Source: an uncultured Bacilli bacterium
GTDB lineage: Bacteria > Bacillota_I > Bacilli_A > RF39 > UBA660
Assembly (NCBI GenBank): GCA_947628585.1
Contig: CANRAL010000010.1
Location: 1 to 37,630, forward strand
Direction of reading: 5' to 3'
DNA length: 37,630 bases
The notes under the pieces are model-generated. The model did not search any database, had not been told where the DNA came from, and worked only from the letters and a program-made list of their open reading frames with translations. The position numbers and the translations under genes were made by a program. Each line of letters begins with the position of its first letter. Positions within the stretch are counted from its first letter, which is position 1. Positions 1-7,889 of this stretch are shown in pieces.

Positions 1-216
1 TTTTTAAAATACTTAGATAAATTAGTATTTAAAGATAATTTAATAGACGAAAACAACATAAGTGATTTAAACAACAGTCTAGAATCTATACTTTATAATA
101 ACAAATTCAAATCTATGATCAGTATGGCAAGAAATAATTGGCTTGAAATACCTATTGAAGAAGCAATCTCATCAATTTTAAAATTTATTTCATCATTAGA
201 ATTAGTTGAGGTATAA
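1..216 (+). CDS. C-terminal end of an unidentified protein (partial)
   Basis: The frame is open from the first base to a TAA at 214-216, giving the last 71 residues of a protein that starts outside the window. The segment is Asn/Ser/Ile-rich and looks helical. The pattern of a short helix, an 'SILYNNKFKSM' stretch and a final amphipathic helix loosely resembles the end of GT4-type glycosyltransferases, but I cannot identify the family and this is only a guess. The ribosome binding site (GAGG, 208-211) of the next gene overlaps its last codons, so the two are likely co-transcribed. Confidence 0.55.
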   Translation, partial: FLKYLDKLVFKDNLIDENNISDLNNSLESILYNNKFKSMISMARNNWLEIPIEEAISSILKFISSLELVEV

Positions 217-219
217 CTT

Positions 220-768
220 ATGAACAATAATGAAATTGTAAATTTAATATATGAGAAAGAATTAGAAATAAAAAAATTGAAAATTGAAATTGAAGAATTA
301 AAAGATAAGTTGAATAAACCAATTATTAATGATACTGAATTATCTTTAACTAGAGAAGAAAAAGTCAAAGTATTTATGAATTACTTTAGAGGTAGAGATG
401 ATGTTTATCCATATTTATCAATAGATAAAAATAATCCTAAAATTAAATATTATATCCCAGCATGTGTAAATGACTATGGATATGCAGCAAGTCCAAGTAG
501 TACAAGTAACTGGACTACAACTTTATATAAATATAATTCAATAACAAATAATAACTGGATGTACAGGGGCTTATGGGAATGGACTATTTCCCGTAATTCG
601 GGGACTAGTAGCAGTGTGTTCGCTGTGGACAGCAATGGCTATGTCTACTACAGCTACAACGTTAATGACGCCGCGTTTGGCGTGCGTCCTTCCTTCTATC
701 TTTCATCAGATGTTCAAATTAAAAGTGGTGATGGCAGTTATGATAATCCATATCGTTTATCTATCTAA
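220..768 (+). CDS. Chimeric protein: TOTE-primase-like N-terminus fused to a variable surface-protein cassette
   Basis: 182 residues in two unrelated halves. Residues 1-34 form a Lys/Glu-rich coiled coil. Residues 42-84 carry FRGRDDVYPY (56-65) and a YYIPAC.N motif (77-84), which resemble the start of the archaeo-eukaryotic primase domain of TOTE conflict proteins; that family continues for hundreds of residues, so only its start is here. From about residue 84 the protein becomes the distal part of the surface-protein C-domain also found in the 9411 and 18809 genes: DYGYAAS, NNWMY, EWTISR, GVRPSFYL and GDGSYDNPYRL. There is no signal peptide, unlike the paralogues. Codons for residues ~114-160 are far more GC-rich than the rest. 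It could be a real recombinant gene, a pseudogene made by recombination, or an assembly join. The ORF is certain; a function is not. Confidence 0.7.
   Translation: MNNNEIVNLIYEKELEIKKLKIEIEELKDKLNKPIINDTELSLTREEKVKVFMNYFRGRDDVYPYLSIDKNNPKIKYYIPACVNDYGYAASPSSTSNWTTTLYKYNSITNNNWMYRGLWEWTISRNSGTSSSVFAVDSNGYVYYSYNVNDAAFGVRPSFYLSSDVQIKSGDGSYDNPYRLSI
561..700 (+). other. GC-rich variable-cassette core, candidate diversity-generating retroelement target
   Basis: My hand count gives 71 G/C in 140 nt (about 51%) within DNA that is otherwise strongly AT-rich. The stretch holds many NNC codons (TAC TAC AGC TAC AAC near 646-660) and ends in a GC-rich run around GACGCCGCGTTTGGCGTGCG. It encodes the part of the cassette that aligns poorly among the three paralogues. 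Such features fit a variable region with a GC-rich homing site, but no template repeat or reverse transcriptase is in the window. Confidence 0.4.
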
Positions 769-771
769 TTT

Positions 772-808
772 GAAAATATAGTAATTGTAAAATTATTATA
801 TTTTTTTT
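772..808 (+). terminator. Rho-independent terminator of the chimeric gene
   Basis: Arms 773-785 and 792-804 pair over 13 positions with one G-T wobble around a 6-nt loop, followed by a T run. It lies directly after the stop at 768. Confidence 0.75.
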
Positions 809-817
809 ATTTTCATA

Positions 818-846
818 TTGCATTAAAAATAAACATATGATATATT
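818..846 (+). promoter_or_regulatory. Sigma-A promoter of the ABC/GntR operon
   Basis: TTGCAT at 818-823, a 17-nt spacer, and TATATT at 841-846. It lies 36 nt upstream of the ABC ATPase start, and the predicted transcription start falls inside or beside the palindrome at 851-864. Confidence 0.65.
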
Positions 847-850
847 GTAA

Positions 851-864
851 TTGTACTAGTACAA
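851..864. promoter_or_regulatory. Palindromic operator, probable GntR/YtrA binding site
   Basis: TTGTACTAGTACAA is a perfect 14-bp palindrome just downstream of the -10 box, followed by a further TAGTAC half-site at 867-872. A repressor bound here would block initiation. The best candidate is the GntR-family protein encoded as the last gene of this operon (3609-3959). The link is inferred from position. Confidence 0.6.
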
Positions 865-882
865 ATAGTACAAGGAGGAAAT

Positions 883-1779
883 ATGATAGAACTTAAACAT
901 TTAAGTAAAAGTTTTGGAACATCGAAAGATGTTTTAGAAAATTTAAGTTGTAAAATTCCTGACAATGCTATCTATGGTTTAGTAGGTGCTAATGGGGCAG
1001 GTAAATCAACTTTACTTCGCATTATTAATAGTATTTATAAAGCTGATAAAGGAAAAGTTATAATTGATAAAAAAGATGCTATTGATAATGAAACTTTAAA
1101 AAAAGAAATGGTTTTTATTCCCGATGATTTATTTTTCTTTAATGGGTATTCTTTATACAATATGGCTAAATTTTATCAAGCAATGTATCCTAAATTTGAA
1201 ATTAGTTTTGTTATTAAAGAAGCTCACAAATTAAAATTAGATTTAGATACTAATATTCAAACTTTTTCTAAAGGGATGAAAAGGCAATGTGCTTTACTTT
1301 GTGCTATTGCTACTAATGCTCATTATATGTTCTTTGATGAAACATTTGATGGCTTAGATCCTATTGTTCGTAAACATTTTAAACAATTACTAGCTAATCA
1401 AATGTTAAAACAAGATACGACGATTATTATGACAAGTCATAATTTAAGAGAATTAGAAGATATATGTGATAATTTAGGATTATTATATAAAGGTAATATT
1501 TTATTTGAAGGAGATATAGCTACTTTAAAAACTAATATGATTAAAGTTCAAATATCTTTAAAAGAAGAATTTGATGAAAATAACTTTAAAGATTTTAAAG
1601 TATTATCTTATAAAAAAGTAGGAAAAGTAGCGACAATAATTTTAGAAGATGCTCTTGATAGTAAAGAAAAATTAAAAAAAATGAAACCGATAATATTAGA
1701 CTATTTACCTCTTACTTTAGAGGAAATGTTTATTTATCAATTGGAGGCTAAAGGATATGAATTTGATGAAGTACTTTAA
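883..1779 (+). CDS. ABC transporter ATP-binding protein (YtrB-like)
   Basis: 298 residues, the ATPase of an exporter. The Walker A motif GANGAGKST is at 35-43, followed by an FSKGMKRQ signature and the Walker B segment YMFFDETFDGLDP, with a switch His in the TSHN segment. The C-terminal ~80 residues are an accessory domain, as is common in ABC-2/YtrB-type ATPases. A strong AAGGAGG sits 4 nt before the ATG. It is the first gene of a three-gene operon with a permease and a GntR regulator, the arrangement of YtrABC-type systems that respond to cell-envelope stress. The substrate cannot be told from sequence. Confidence 0.93.
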   Translation: MIELKHLSKSFGTSKDVLENLSCKIPDNAIYGLVGANGAGKSTLLRIINSIYKADKGKVIIDKKDAIDNETLKKEMVFIPDDLFFFNGYSLYNMAKFYQAMYPKFEISFVIKEAHKLKLDLDTNIQTFSKGMKRQCALLCAIATNAHYMFFDETFDGLDPIVRKHFKQLLANQMLKQDTTIIMTSHNLRELEDICDNLGLLYKGNILFEGDIATLKTNMIKVQISLKEEFDENNFKDFKVLSYKKVGKVATIILEDALDSKEKLKKMKPIILDYLPLTLEEMFIYQLEAKGYEFDEVL

Positions 1780-3589
1780 TTATAAATTTTTAAAAGAAAA
1801 TTTAAAACAAGGAAAAGGTATAATATTATTTTTCTTAATGATATTACCATTTGCTAATATTGTTTCTTTATTTATTCATAATTTAAATCATAAATATATT
1901 ATATCTTTTGCTAATTTATCATTATTAACTTATATAGGAATGTTTATTATTCCTTTAGTTATAGCTTATGTTTTATTTGGGTTTATCTTTAAGAAAAAAA
2001 GTGTTGATTTTTATTTAAGTCAACCTATAAATCGTAAAAGTATATATATTACTAATTTAATAGGGGGTATATGTTTAATTACTTTTACTTTAATAATTAA
2101 TGTTTTAATTTTTAAAATTTTTGGAGTTTTTACTAATATTAGTATGCCAATGAGTTTAATAACGGATTATTTTATTTATTTTCTAGTTAGTTATATATTC
2201 TTCTATTTACTATATATTTTAGGTTTTTCTTTGTCGGGAAATCTATGGACTAGTTTAGTTGTTTCCTTATTACTATTATGTTTTGTTCCTTTCTTAAGAG
2301 TTGTTAATAATTATTTTATTAATTTAAATAATGTTTATCTAGTTTGTCCTAATGGTTCCCTAAATTGTGATAATAATATTATATCTGCAGATAGAGCCAT
2401 AAATGAACATAGTTTTGTTACTCCTATAAGTTTTCTTTTTAACTCCATATACCGAAATATAGATGTTATTCATACTGCTATTTTTGCTCTTATCTATTTA
2501 TTCCTTAGTTATTATATCTTTAATAAAAGAAAAATGGAAAATAATGAATCTAGTTTTAAAAATCCCCGTATTCATTTTTTAGTTAAAACCTTAACGGTAA
2601 TTCCTTTATGTTTTATAGTTTATCTATGTTTAACAGAAAGTACTTTTGATGAAACATTAATATTAATAGTTTTAAGTTTTGTTTATTATATAATTTATGA
2701 TTTAATTACTCGGCGTTCTATATATAAATTTCCTTTAACATTATTTGTTTTCATTGTAACTTTAGGAATCTCTTTAGGAATATTTACTGGTTATAAGAAA
2801 TTTTCTAATAAAGATATTATTTTAAATAATGTAACGGAAATTAAAACTGAACGTTATGATATTAAAAATAAAGATGTAATTAATAAAATATTACAAGATG
2901 AAATTGATTATAAATATTATGATTATACTAATTATACGCATATGTATGCTACTATAACAAATGATAATATCAAATATACAGCTATATTACCTATAAAAGA
3001 AACATTATTAGCTAGTTTAGATGAATATCTTTTACCTGAAGCTTTTGATATAGCGGAAAGTGATTATGCTAGTTTATATTATAATGAAAGTTTTCCAATA
3101 ACAGATAATTTTCGCAATATGTTAAAAGATTATCAACCGGGTAATAATGTTTATGATATAAGTTACGATTTATATAAATATGTTAATCATGATTATCAAA
3201 AAATTAGTATAATTGTAAATGAAGAAAGTTCGTTAACAGATTATACTATGAAAATATTAAATAGTGATTTTATTAAAGAATATAAAAATGATAATAATGT
3301 TTATAATTATATAGATATTTTAGGCTTTAATGATGAAGATTTAGCTAACAGTTATGGATTATTAAGATACATTTTAAATGCTAATAAACAAGAATTTATA
3401 AAATATTTGGAAGAACATCAAAATGATAAAATAACGAAAGATTATATTAAAATTATGAGTAATAATCGTTGTTATTTTATAAGTGATATTGTTAGTTTTA
3501 AAGAATTATTTAATAAATTTAAAGAAAATGTTCAAAATGATACCGAATACCAACGCTTATTAAAGGAAAATAATGAGTATTATAAATGA
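1757..3589 (+). CDS. ABC transporter permease of the YtrA-regulated system
   Basis: 610 residues. The first ~350 contain many hydrophobic segments (about ten membrane spans), with the sequence VDFYLSQPINRKSIYITN after the second span, typical of ABC-2-type permeases that partner YtrB-like ATPases. The remaining ~250 residues are soluble, acidic and Asn/Tyr-rich, and probably face outward. The start overlaps the ATPase gene by 23 nt, implying translational coupling; a second ATG at 1766 is also possible. GGAGG at 1743-1747 serves the first start. The gene is extremely AT-rich, like its neighbours. Confidence 0.88.
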   Translation: MNLMKYFNYKFLKENLKQGKGIILFFLMILPFANIVSLFIHNLNHKYIISFANLSLLTYIGMFIIPLVIAYVLFGFIFKKKSVDFYLSQPINRKSIYITNLIGGICLITFTLIINVLIFKIFGVFTNISMPMSLITDYFIYFLVSYIFFYLLYILGFSLSGNLWTSLVVSLLLLCFVPFLRVVNNYFINLNNVYLVCPNGSLNCDNNIISADRAINEHSFVTPISFLFNSIYRNIDVIHTAIFALIYLFLSYYIFNKRKMENNESSFKNPRIHFLVKTLTVIPLCFIVYLCLTESTFDETLILIVLSFVYYIIYDLITRRSIYKFPLTLFVFIVTLGISLGIFTGYKKFSNKDIILNNVTEIKTERYDIKNKDVINKILQDEIDYKYYDYTNYTHMYATITNDNIKYTAILPIKETLLASLDEYLLPEAFDIAESDYASLYYNESFPITDNFRNMLKDYQPGNNVYDISYDLYKYVNHDYQKISIIVNEESSLTDYTMKILNSDFIKEYKNDNNVYNYIDILGFNDEDLANSYGLLRYILNANKQEFIKYLEEHQNDKITKDYIKIMSNNRCYFISDIVSFKELFNKFKENVQNDTEYQRLLKENNEYYK

Positions 3590-3608
3590 AAAAATATAAA
3601 GGTGAATA

Positions 3609-3959
3609 ATGAATATTATAATTGATTATACGTCACGAGTACCCATTTATGAACAAATTGTTTTAGCTATTGAAAGACAAGTTGCTTTAGGTATTTTAAA
3701 ACCTAAAGAAGGAATTTTATCTATTCGAGAATTAGCTTTAAATTTAAGTATAAATCCTAATACTGTTAAAAAAGCTTATGATATTTTAGAAAATAAAAAA
3801 ATTATTGTTTCACGGTCGACTAAAGGTACTTATATTGCTGATGATATTTCTTTAGCTAAAAAAGAAAAAATAAATAGTTTATTAGAAGAAATGCATCAAA
3901 AAATGACGGAGTTAGAAAATTTAGGTTTAACTAAAGATGAAATTTTAAAAAAGTTATAA
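3609..3959 (+). CDS. GntR-family transcriptional regulator, YtrA subfamily
   Basis: 116 residues: an N-terminal winged helix-turn-helix (about 8-75, with VPIYEQIV, SIRELALNLSINPNTVKKAY and a wing ending KGTYIAD) plus a short helical dimerisation tail, the compact YtrA layout without a ligand-binding domain. The usual GDKLPSVRELA is replaced by EGILSIRELA. RBS AAGGTGA. It is the last gene of the ABC operon and probably represses the operon promoter by binding the palindrome at 851-864, so the system would be autoregulated. Confidence 0.92.
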   Translation: MNIIIDYTSRVPIYEQIVLAIERQVALGILKPKEGILSIRELALNLSINPNTVKKAYDILENKKIIVSRSTKGTYIADDISLAKKEKINSLLEEMHQKMTELENLGLTKDEILKKL

Positions 3960-3960
3960 A

Positions 3961-3983
3961 AGTGTTCCTTAGGGAGCATTTTT
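3961..3983 (+). terminator. Terminator of the ABC/GntR operon
   Basis: AGTGTTCC and GGAGCATT pair, with wobbles, around a 4-nt loop and are followed by a T run. It lies right after the GntR stop. Confidence 0.7.
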
Positions 3984-4043
3984 AATTATTCTCTTGTTTT
4001 AAAAATTTAGGATTTATTGTATAATTATTAATAGGTGATTATT

Positions 4044-5126
4044 TTGAAGATTATTGTTTCGGCCGGGGGAACGGGAGGACATATTTATCCTGCTTTAGCC
4101 CTTTTAAAAAAGTTTCAAGAAAAAGAAAAAAATTTAGAAATTTTATATATTGGAACTCATAATCGAATGGAAAAAGATCTTATTCCTAAAATGGGATATA
4201 AATATGAAGCTTTAGAAATATATGGTTTTAGTAAAACGAAAATGATTCAAAATATGAAAAATATTTCTTATTTAGTAAAAGCTTATAAAAAATGTTTAAA
4301 AATAATGGAAAAATTTCAACCAGATGCTGTTATTGGCTTTGGAGGTTATGTTACATTTCCTGTTATAAAAGCAGCGAAGAAATTAGGTTTTAAAACTTAT
4401 TTACATGAACAAAATAGTATCCCAGGAAAATCAAATATTTGGTTAAGTAAAATGGTTGATACAGTTTTTGTATCTATTAAAAGTAGTGAAAAATATTTTC
4501 CTAAAGCTAAAAAAATTATTTATTCAGGTAATCCTTGTGGTGATGGTGCCTTAACAACTAAAAAAATTAATAAAGAAACTTTAGGATTTGCTAAAAATAA
4601 AAAATTAATTGTTATTGTCGCGGGTTCTCTTGGTAGTAGAACGATAAATGAAAAGTGTAAACCCTTTTTATTAATGGCAAGTGATAAACCTTATGAAATA
4701 CTTTATATCACGGGTAAAAATTATTATGAAGATTTTATTAAAGATACGGTATTTCCGCATAATGTTAAAGTAGTACCTTTTATTGATAATTTAAATAGTT
4801 ATCTATTAGATGCTTATTTAATAATTACCCGTTCTGGGGCCTCTACTATTAGTGAAATTTTAGCTTTAAATATCCCTAGTATTTTAATCCCTAGTCCGTA
4901 TGTTGCTAATAATCATCAATATTATAATGCTTTAGATTTAGTTAATTTAAAAGTTGCCGAAATGATCGAAGAAAAAAATTTAAAAACCGATATTTTAGAA
5001 ATAACAATTAATGAATTAATAAATAATAAAACTAAATATCAAGAAATGGTTAATAATTTAAAAAAAATTGCTACTAAAGAAGCTAGTCTTATTATTTATG
5101 AAGAAGTAAGAAAGAATATAAAATGA
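4044..5126 (+). CDS. murG: MurG, UDP-GlcNAc:lipid I N-acetylglucosaminyltransferase
   Basis: It adds GlcNAc to undecaprenyl-PP-MurNAc-pentapeptide to make lipid II at the inner face of the membrane. The N-terminal SAGGTGGHIYPALAL loop, HEQNSIPGKSN and the C-terminal TRSGASTISE donor-binding motif are all present, and the length is normal. I take TTG at 4044 as the start: it gives the family's MKIIVSAGG N-terminus and sits 6 nt after AGGTGA. A GTG at 4035 lies inside that ribosome binding site. A TATAAT -10 box is at 4020-4025. First gene of a murG-murB-divIB cluster ordered as in Bacillus; its TGA overlaps the murB ATG. Confidence 0.95.
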   Translation: MKIIVSAGGTGGHIYPALALLKKFQEKEKNLEILYIGTHNRMEKDLIPKMGYKYEALEIYGFSKTKMIQNMKNISYLVKAYKKCLKIMEKFQPDAVIGFGGYVTFPVIKAAKKLGFKTYLHEQNSIPGKSNIWLSKMVDTVFVSIKSSEKYFPKAKKIIYSGNPCGDGALTTKKINKETLGFAKNKKLIVIVAGSLGSRTINEKCKPFLLMASDKPYEILYITGKNYYEDFIKDTVFPHNVKVVPFIDNLNSYLLDAYLIITRSGASTISEILALNIPSILIPSPYVANNHQYYNALDLVNLKVAEMIEEKNLKTDILEITINELINNKTKYQEMVNNLKKIATKEASLIIYEEVRKNIK

Positions 5127-6007
5127 AAAAGATATTAGAAAAATATGGCGAAGTAAAAGAAAATATCGATTTAAAGAAATATAATACATATGGAATTGGG
5201 GGTAAAGCTAGATTTTTAGTTAAACCCTTAGATATTTCTAATTTAGTTTCTTTAATAAAATATTTAAAACAAGAAAATATGGCTTATTTTCTTTTAGGAA
5301 GTGGCTCTAATGTTATTTTGCCAGATGAAGATTTTTTGGGCGTTATTATTCGTTTAGATAATTTAAATAAAATAGTTATTCAAGATGATTTAGCGTTTAT
5401 TGAAGGGGGAGTTCCATTAACTTTCTTTAGTAATTATTGTCTATCACTAGGTTACACTAATTTAGTTTTTTGTAATGGGGTTCCTGGGACTGTTGCTTCA
5501 GCTTTAGTTGGTAATGTGGGTTGTTTTAAACATGAAATATATGAATATTTAGTCGATGTAACTATTTTAAATGAAAAAGGAAATATTGAAAAAATTGCTA
5601 AAGAAAATATTCAATATAGCTATCGTTATACGGAATTTAAAAAGCGAAATATCGTTATTTTAAAAGCAACATTTAAATTAGAAAAAGGGAGTGTTTCTAT
5701 AGCCGAAGAGAAAATTAAGGAACAAATTTTATTTCGACAAAAAAATCAACCTTTAGGTACTAAAAATGCCGGTTCTGTATTTGGAAATCCTTTAAATAAT
5801 AGTGCAGGAAAACTTATTGAAGAAGCTGGCTTAAAAAATAGAAGAGTTGGGGGAGCTGTCGTCAGTACGAAACACGCTAATTTTATAATTAATGATAATA
5901 ATGCTAAAAGTAGTGATATAATATCTTTAATTGAAATAATAAAAAAAGAAGTAAAAGAAAAGTATAATATTGATTTAAAGTTAGAACAACAAATAGTTAA
6001 ATGGTGA
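5123..6007 (+). CDS. murB: MurB, UDP-N-acetylenolpyruvoylglucosamine reductase
   Basis: FAD enzyme that reduces the enolpyruvyl group with NADPH to give UDP-MurNAc. Visible are the FAD-binding LLGSGSNVILPD (57-68) and GVPGTVASALVGNVG (119-133) segments, the YRYTEFK region, the proton-donor serine in NAGSVFGNP (Ser218), and a C-terminal LKLEQQ segment carrying the conserved Glu (about 288). 294 residues, normal for the shorter Gram-positive type. It overlaps murG by ATGA (5123-5126). Confidence 0.95.
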   Translation: MKKILEKYGEVKENIDLKKYNTYGIGGKARFLVKPLDISNLVSLIKYLKQENMAYFLLGSGSNVILPDEDFLGVIIRLDNLNKIVIQDDLAFIEGGVPLTFFSNYCLSLGYTNLVFCNGVPGTVASALVGNVGCFKHEIYEYLVDVTILNEKGNIEKIAKENIQYSYRYTEFKKRNIVILKATFKLEKGSVSIAEEKIKEQILFRQKNQPLGTKNAGSVFGNPLNNSAGKLIEEAGLKNRRVGGAVVSTKHANFIINDNNAKSSDIISLIEIIKKEVKEKYNIDLKLEQQIVKW

Positions 6008-6012
6008 AGATT

Positions 6013-6783
6013 ATGGAAAAAAAGAAAAAGAAGAAGTTATCAATTAAAGGATTAATAGTTATTATACTTATGTTATATTTAACGATAATGGCTGTTTATT
6101 TTTTATCTAAAATGCCTCCGAATGAAATAATTATTTCTGGTAATAATTTAACAACTGATTCGGAAATAATTAATATAACTAAGTTAAATAATAATACTCC
6201 TTTTTGGCGTTTTAATACTTATGGTTTTAAGAAAAAAATTAAGTCTTTACCTTTAATTAGTAATGTAAAAATAAAAAATTATATTTTTAAAGTTAAAATA
6301 GAAGTAGAAGAAGAAAAAGTAATGTGTTATTATGAAAGGGAAAATAAATATATTTTAAGTAATAATGAAATGGTTACATTAGATAATATTAAAGGAGTAC
6401 CAACTTTAATAAATTTTGTACCTAGTGATATTTTAACTAAATTTATTACCAAATTAGATAAAATAGATTCTTCTATAATTAATTTAATTAGTGAAATAAA
6501 ATATGATGTTGCAGTTTTAGGGGACGTAACTATAGATGATGAAAGATTTTTACTTAAAATGAATGATGGTAATAGTGTTTATGTTAACATTGTTAATTTA
6601 GAAAAATTAGATAAATATAAAAAAGTAATAGCAACTTTAGATAATGATGGTAAAGGAATATTATCCTTAGATAGTAATTTAAATACTACAAGTTTTATTA
6701 CTTATGAAAAATATGCCGAAGAGAAGAAGAAAGAAGTGGAAGAAAATGAATTACCAGAAGATGTTGGAGGAACTAGTAACTAA
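6013..6783 (+). CDS. divIB: DivIB/FtsQ cell-division protein
   Basis: Bitopic divisome protein. A very basic cytoplasmic stretch (MEKKKKKKLS) precedes one membrane span (about 14-35), then a POTRA-type domain (NEIIISGNNLTTDSEIINIT... onward) and a beta domain. The C-terminal tail is Glu/Lys-rich. An ATG at 6001 overlaps the murB stop, but ATG 6013 has a better-placed GGTGAAG and the usual short N-terminus. Position after murG-murB supports the call, since sequence conservation in this family is low. Confidence 0.85.
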   Translation: MEKKKKKKLSIKGLIVIILMLYLTIMAVYFLSKMPPNEIIISGNNLTTDSEIINITKLNNNTPFWRFNTYGFKKKIKSLPLISNVKIKNYIFKVKIEVEEEKVMCYYERENKYILSNNEMVTLDNIKGVPTLINFVPSDILTKFITKLDKIDSSIINLISEIKYDVAVLGDVTIDDERFLLKMNDGNSVYVNIVNLEKLDKYKKVIATLDNDGKGILSLDSNLNTTSFITYEKYAEEKKKEVEENELPEDVGGTSN

Positions 6784-7351
6784 GTTAGATTATCGACCTA
6801 AATTATTACTTCATAGTTGCTGTGGTCCTTGTTCGACTACTTGTATAAGTTATTTAATAAATTATTTTGATATTACCGTATTTTATTATAATCCTAATAT
6901 TGAACCAAAAGAAGAATATGAAAAACGGAAAAAAGAACAATTAAAATTTTTAAAAAATTTTTCTAGTCCTGAAAAAATAAATTTTTTAGACTGTGATTAT
7001 GAAAATGAAGAATTTAAAAAAGTTGTTGTAGGACTAGAAAAGGAAAAAGAAGGAGGAAGACGTTGTAGTAAATGTTTTACATTAAGGCTTAGAAAAAGTG
7101 CCATGGTAGCCAAACAAAATAATTATGATTATTTTGGAACTACGTTAACCGTTAGTCCTCATAAAAATAGTTTAGTAATTAATAAAATAGGAGAAGAAGT
7201 AAGTAAAGAATATAATATACCTTTTCTTTATAGTGATTTTAAAAAACATGATGGGTATAAAAAATCAATTGAATTAAGTAAAAAGTACGATTTATATCGG
7301 CAAAATTATTGTGGGTGTAGTTATGGAAATAATAATCAAAAGTATAATTAG
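6746..7351 (+). CDS. queH: QueH, epoxyqueuosine reductase
   Basis: Last step of queuosine synthesis in tRNA: reduction of epoxyqueuosine by the QueG-independent iron-sulfur enzyme. Cysteine motifs are SCCGPCST near the N-terminus, RCSKCF in the middle and NYCGCSYG near the end; TVSPHKN.. is also typical. ATG 6746 gives the usual MNYQK...KLLLHSCC start; an in-frame ATG at 6704 would add a basic, unconserved 14 residues. It overlaps divIB by 38 nt, so it is translated from the divIB transcript. Confidence 0.9.
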   Translation: MNYQKMLEELVTKLDYRPKLLLHSCCGPCSTTCISYLINYFDITVFYYNPNIEPKEEYEKRKKEQLKFLKNFSSPEKINFLDCDYENEEFKKVVVGLEKEKEGGRRCSKCFTLRLRKSAMVAKQNNYDYFGTTLTVSPHKNSLVINKIGEEVSKEYNIPFLYSDFKKHDGYKKSIELSKKYDLYRQNYCGCSYGNNNQKYN

Positions 7352-7787
7352 ATGGATAGGATTTATTCTTTGGTTTATTTATTTAGGTATTGAGTTATTT
7401 AAAGAAATAAATCAAAAAAATATGCAAAAAAATTATCCTAAATATATAAAAAAGAATATTTTAAATGTTTTAAGACTTGATAAATTAATATTAATTATTG
7501 TCTTTATTATTTATACAACTTTTCATAATAAAACAGTAAATATTTATTTATTTGCAATAATTATGTTATATTTATTAGTAAATTTATTATATGAAAAAAA
7601 TAAAATTAAAATTAATTTAAAAAAAGAATGGAAATATTACTTAAGTTTTATTTTAATTAGTATAATACCTATAATATTTTATTTAGTAACCAAAAAGATA
7701 ACAATTACGCATTTTATTATGTTGGGAATATTATATTTATTTCAAATTATATTTATGTTTTTAACTATGATATTTGAAAAAAACTAG
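7323..7787 (+). CDS. Small multi-span membrane protein of unknown function
   Basis: About 154 residues with four likely membrane segments: one near the start (IGFILWFIYLGIELF), then LILIIVFIIYTTF, YLFAIIMLYLLVNLLY and a C-terminal pair. Loops are Lys/Asn-rich and there are no catalytic motifs. The start overlaps the end of queH; a GTG at 7311 is an alternative. It ends the mur/div/queH run. I do not recognise the family. Confidence 0.7.
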   Translation: MEIIIKSIIRWIGFILWFIYLGIELFKEINQKNMQKNYPKYIKKNILNVLRLDKLILIIVFIIYTTFHNKTVNIYLFAIIMLYLLVNLLYEKNKIKINLKKEWKYYLSFILISIIPIIFYLVTKKITITHFIMLGILYLFQIIFMFLTMIFEKN

Positions 7788-7807
7788 TAAATTAAAAAAT
7801 AATGTAA

Positions 7808-7889
7808 TATAATTTAATTAAGAAAGAGGTTAGTCTGAAAAATAATCTTTTCAAGACTATGTGTGCCTTGAACGAAGTGAAAGGAATGT
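7808..7889 (+). promoter_or_regulatory. -10 box and structured 5' leader of nfeD
   Basis: TATAAT lies at 7808-7813. The leader that follows holds an 11-bp hairpin with a single bulge (7831-7841 with 7848-7859, 6-nt loop). Downstream, CCTT at 7866-7869 can pair with the AAGG of the ribosome binding site (7881-7884). This could be a regulatory RNA controlling translation. It matches no riboswitch consensus I know. Confidence 0.4.

Noticed and set aside
93-368. Minus-strand ORF near the window start
   Set aside because: Low-complexity Ser/Ile/Phe product antisense to two plus-strand reading frames, without a ribosome binding site.
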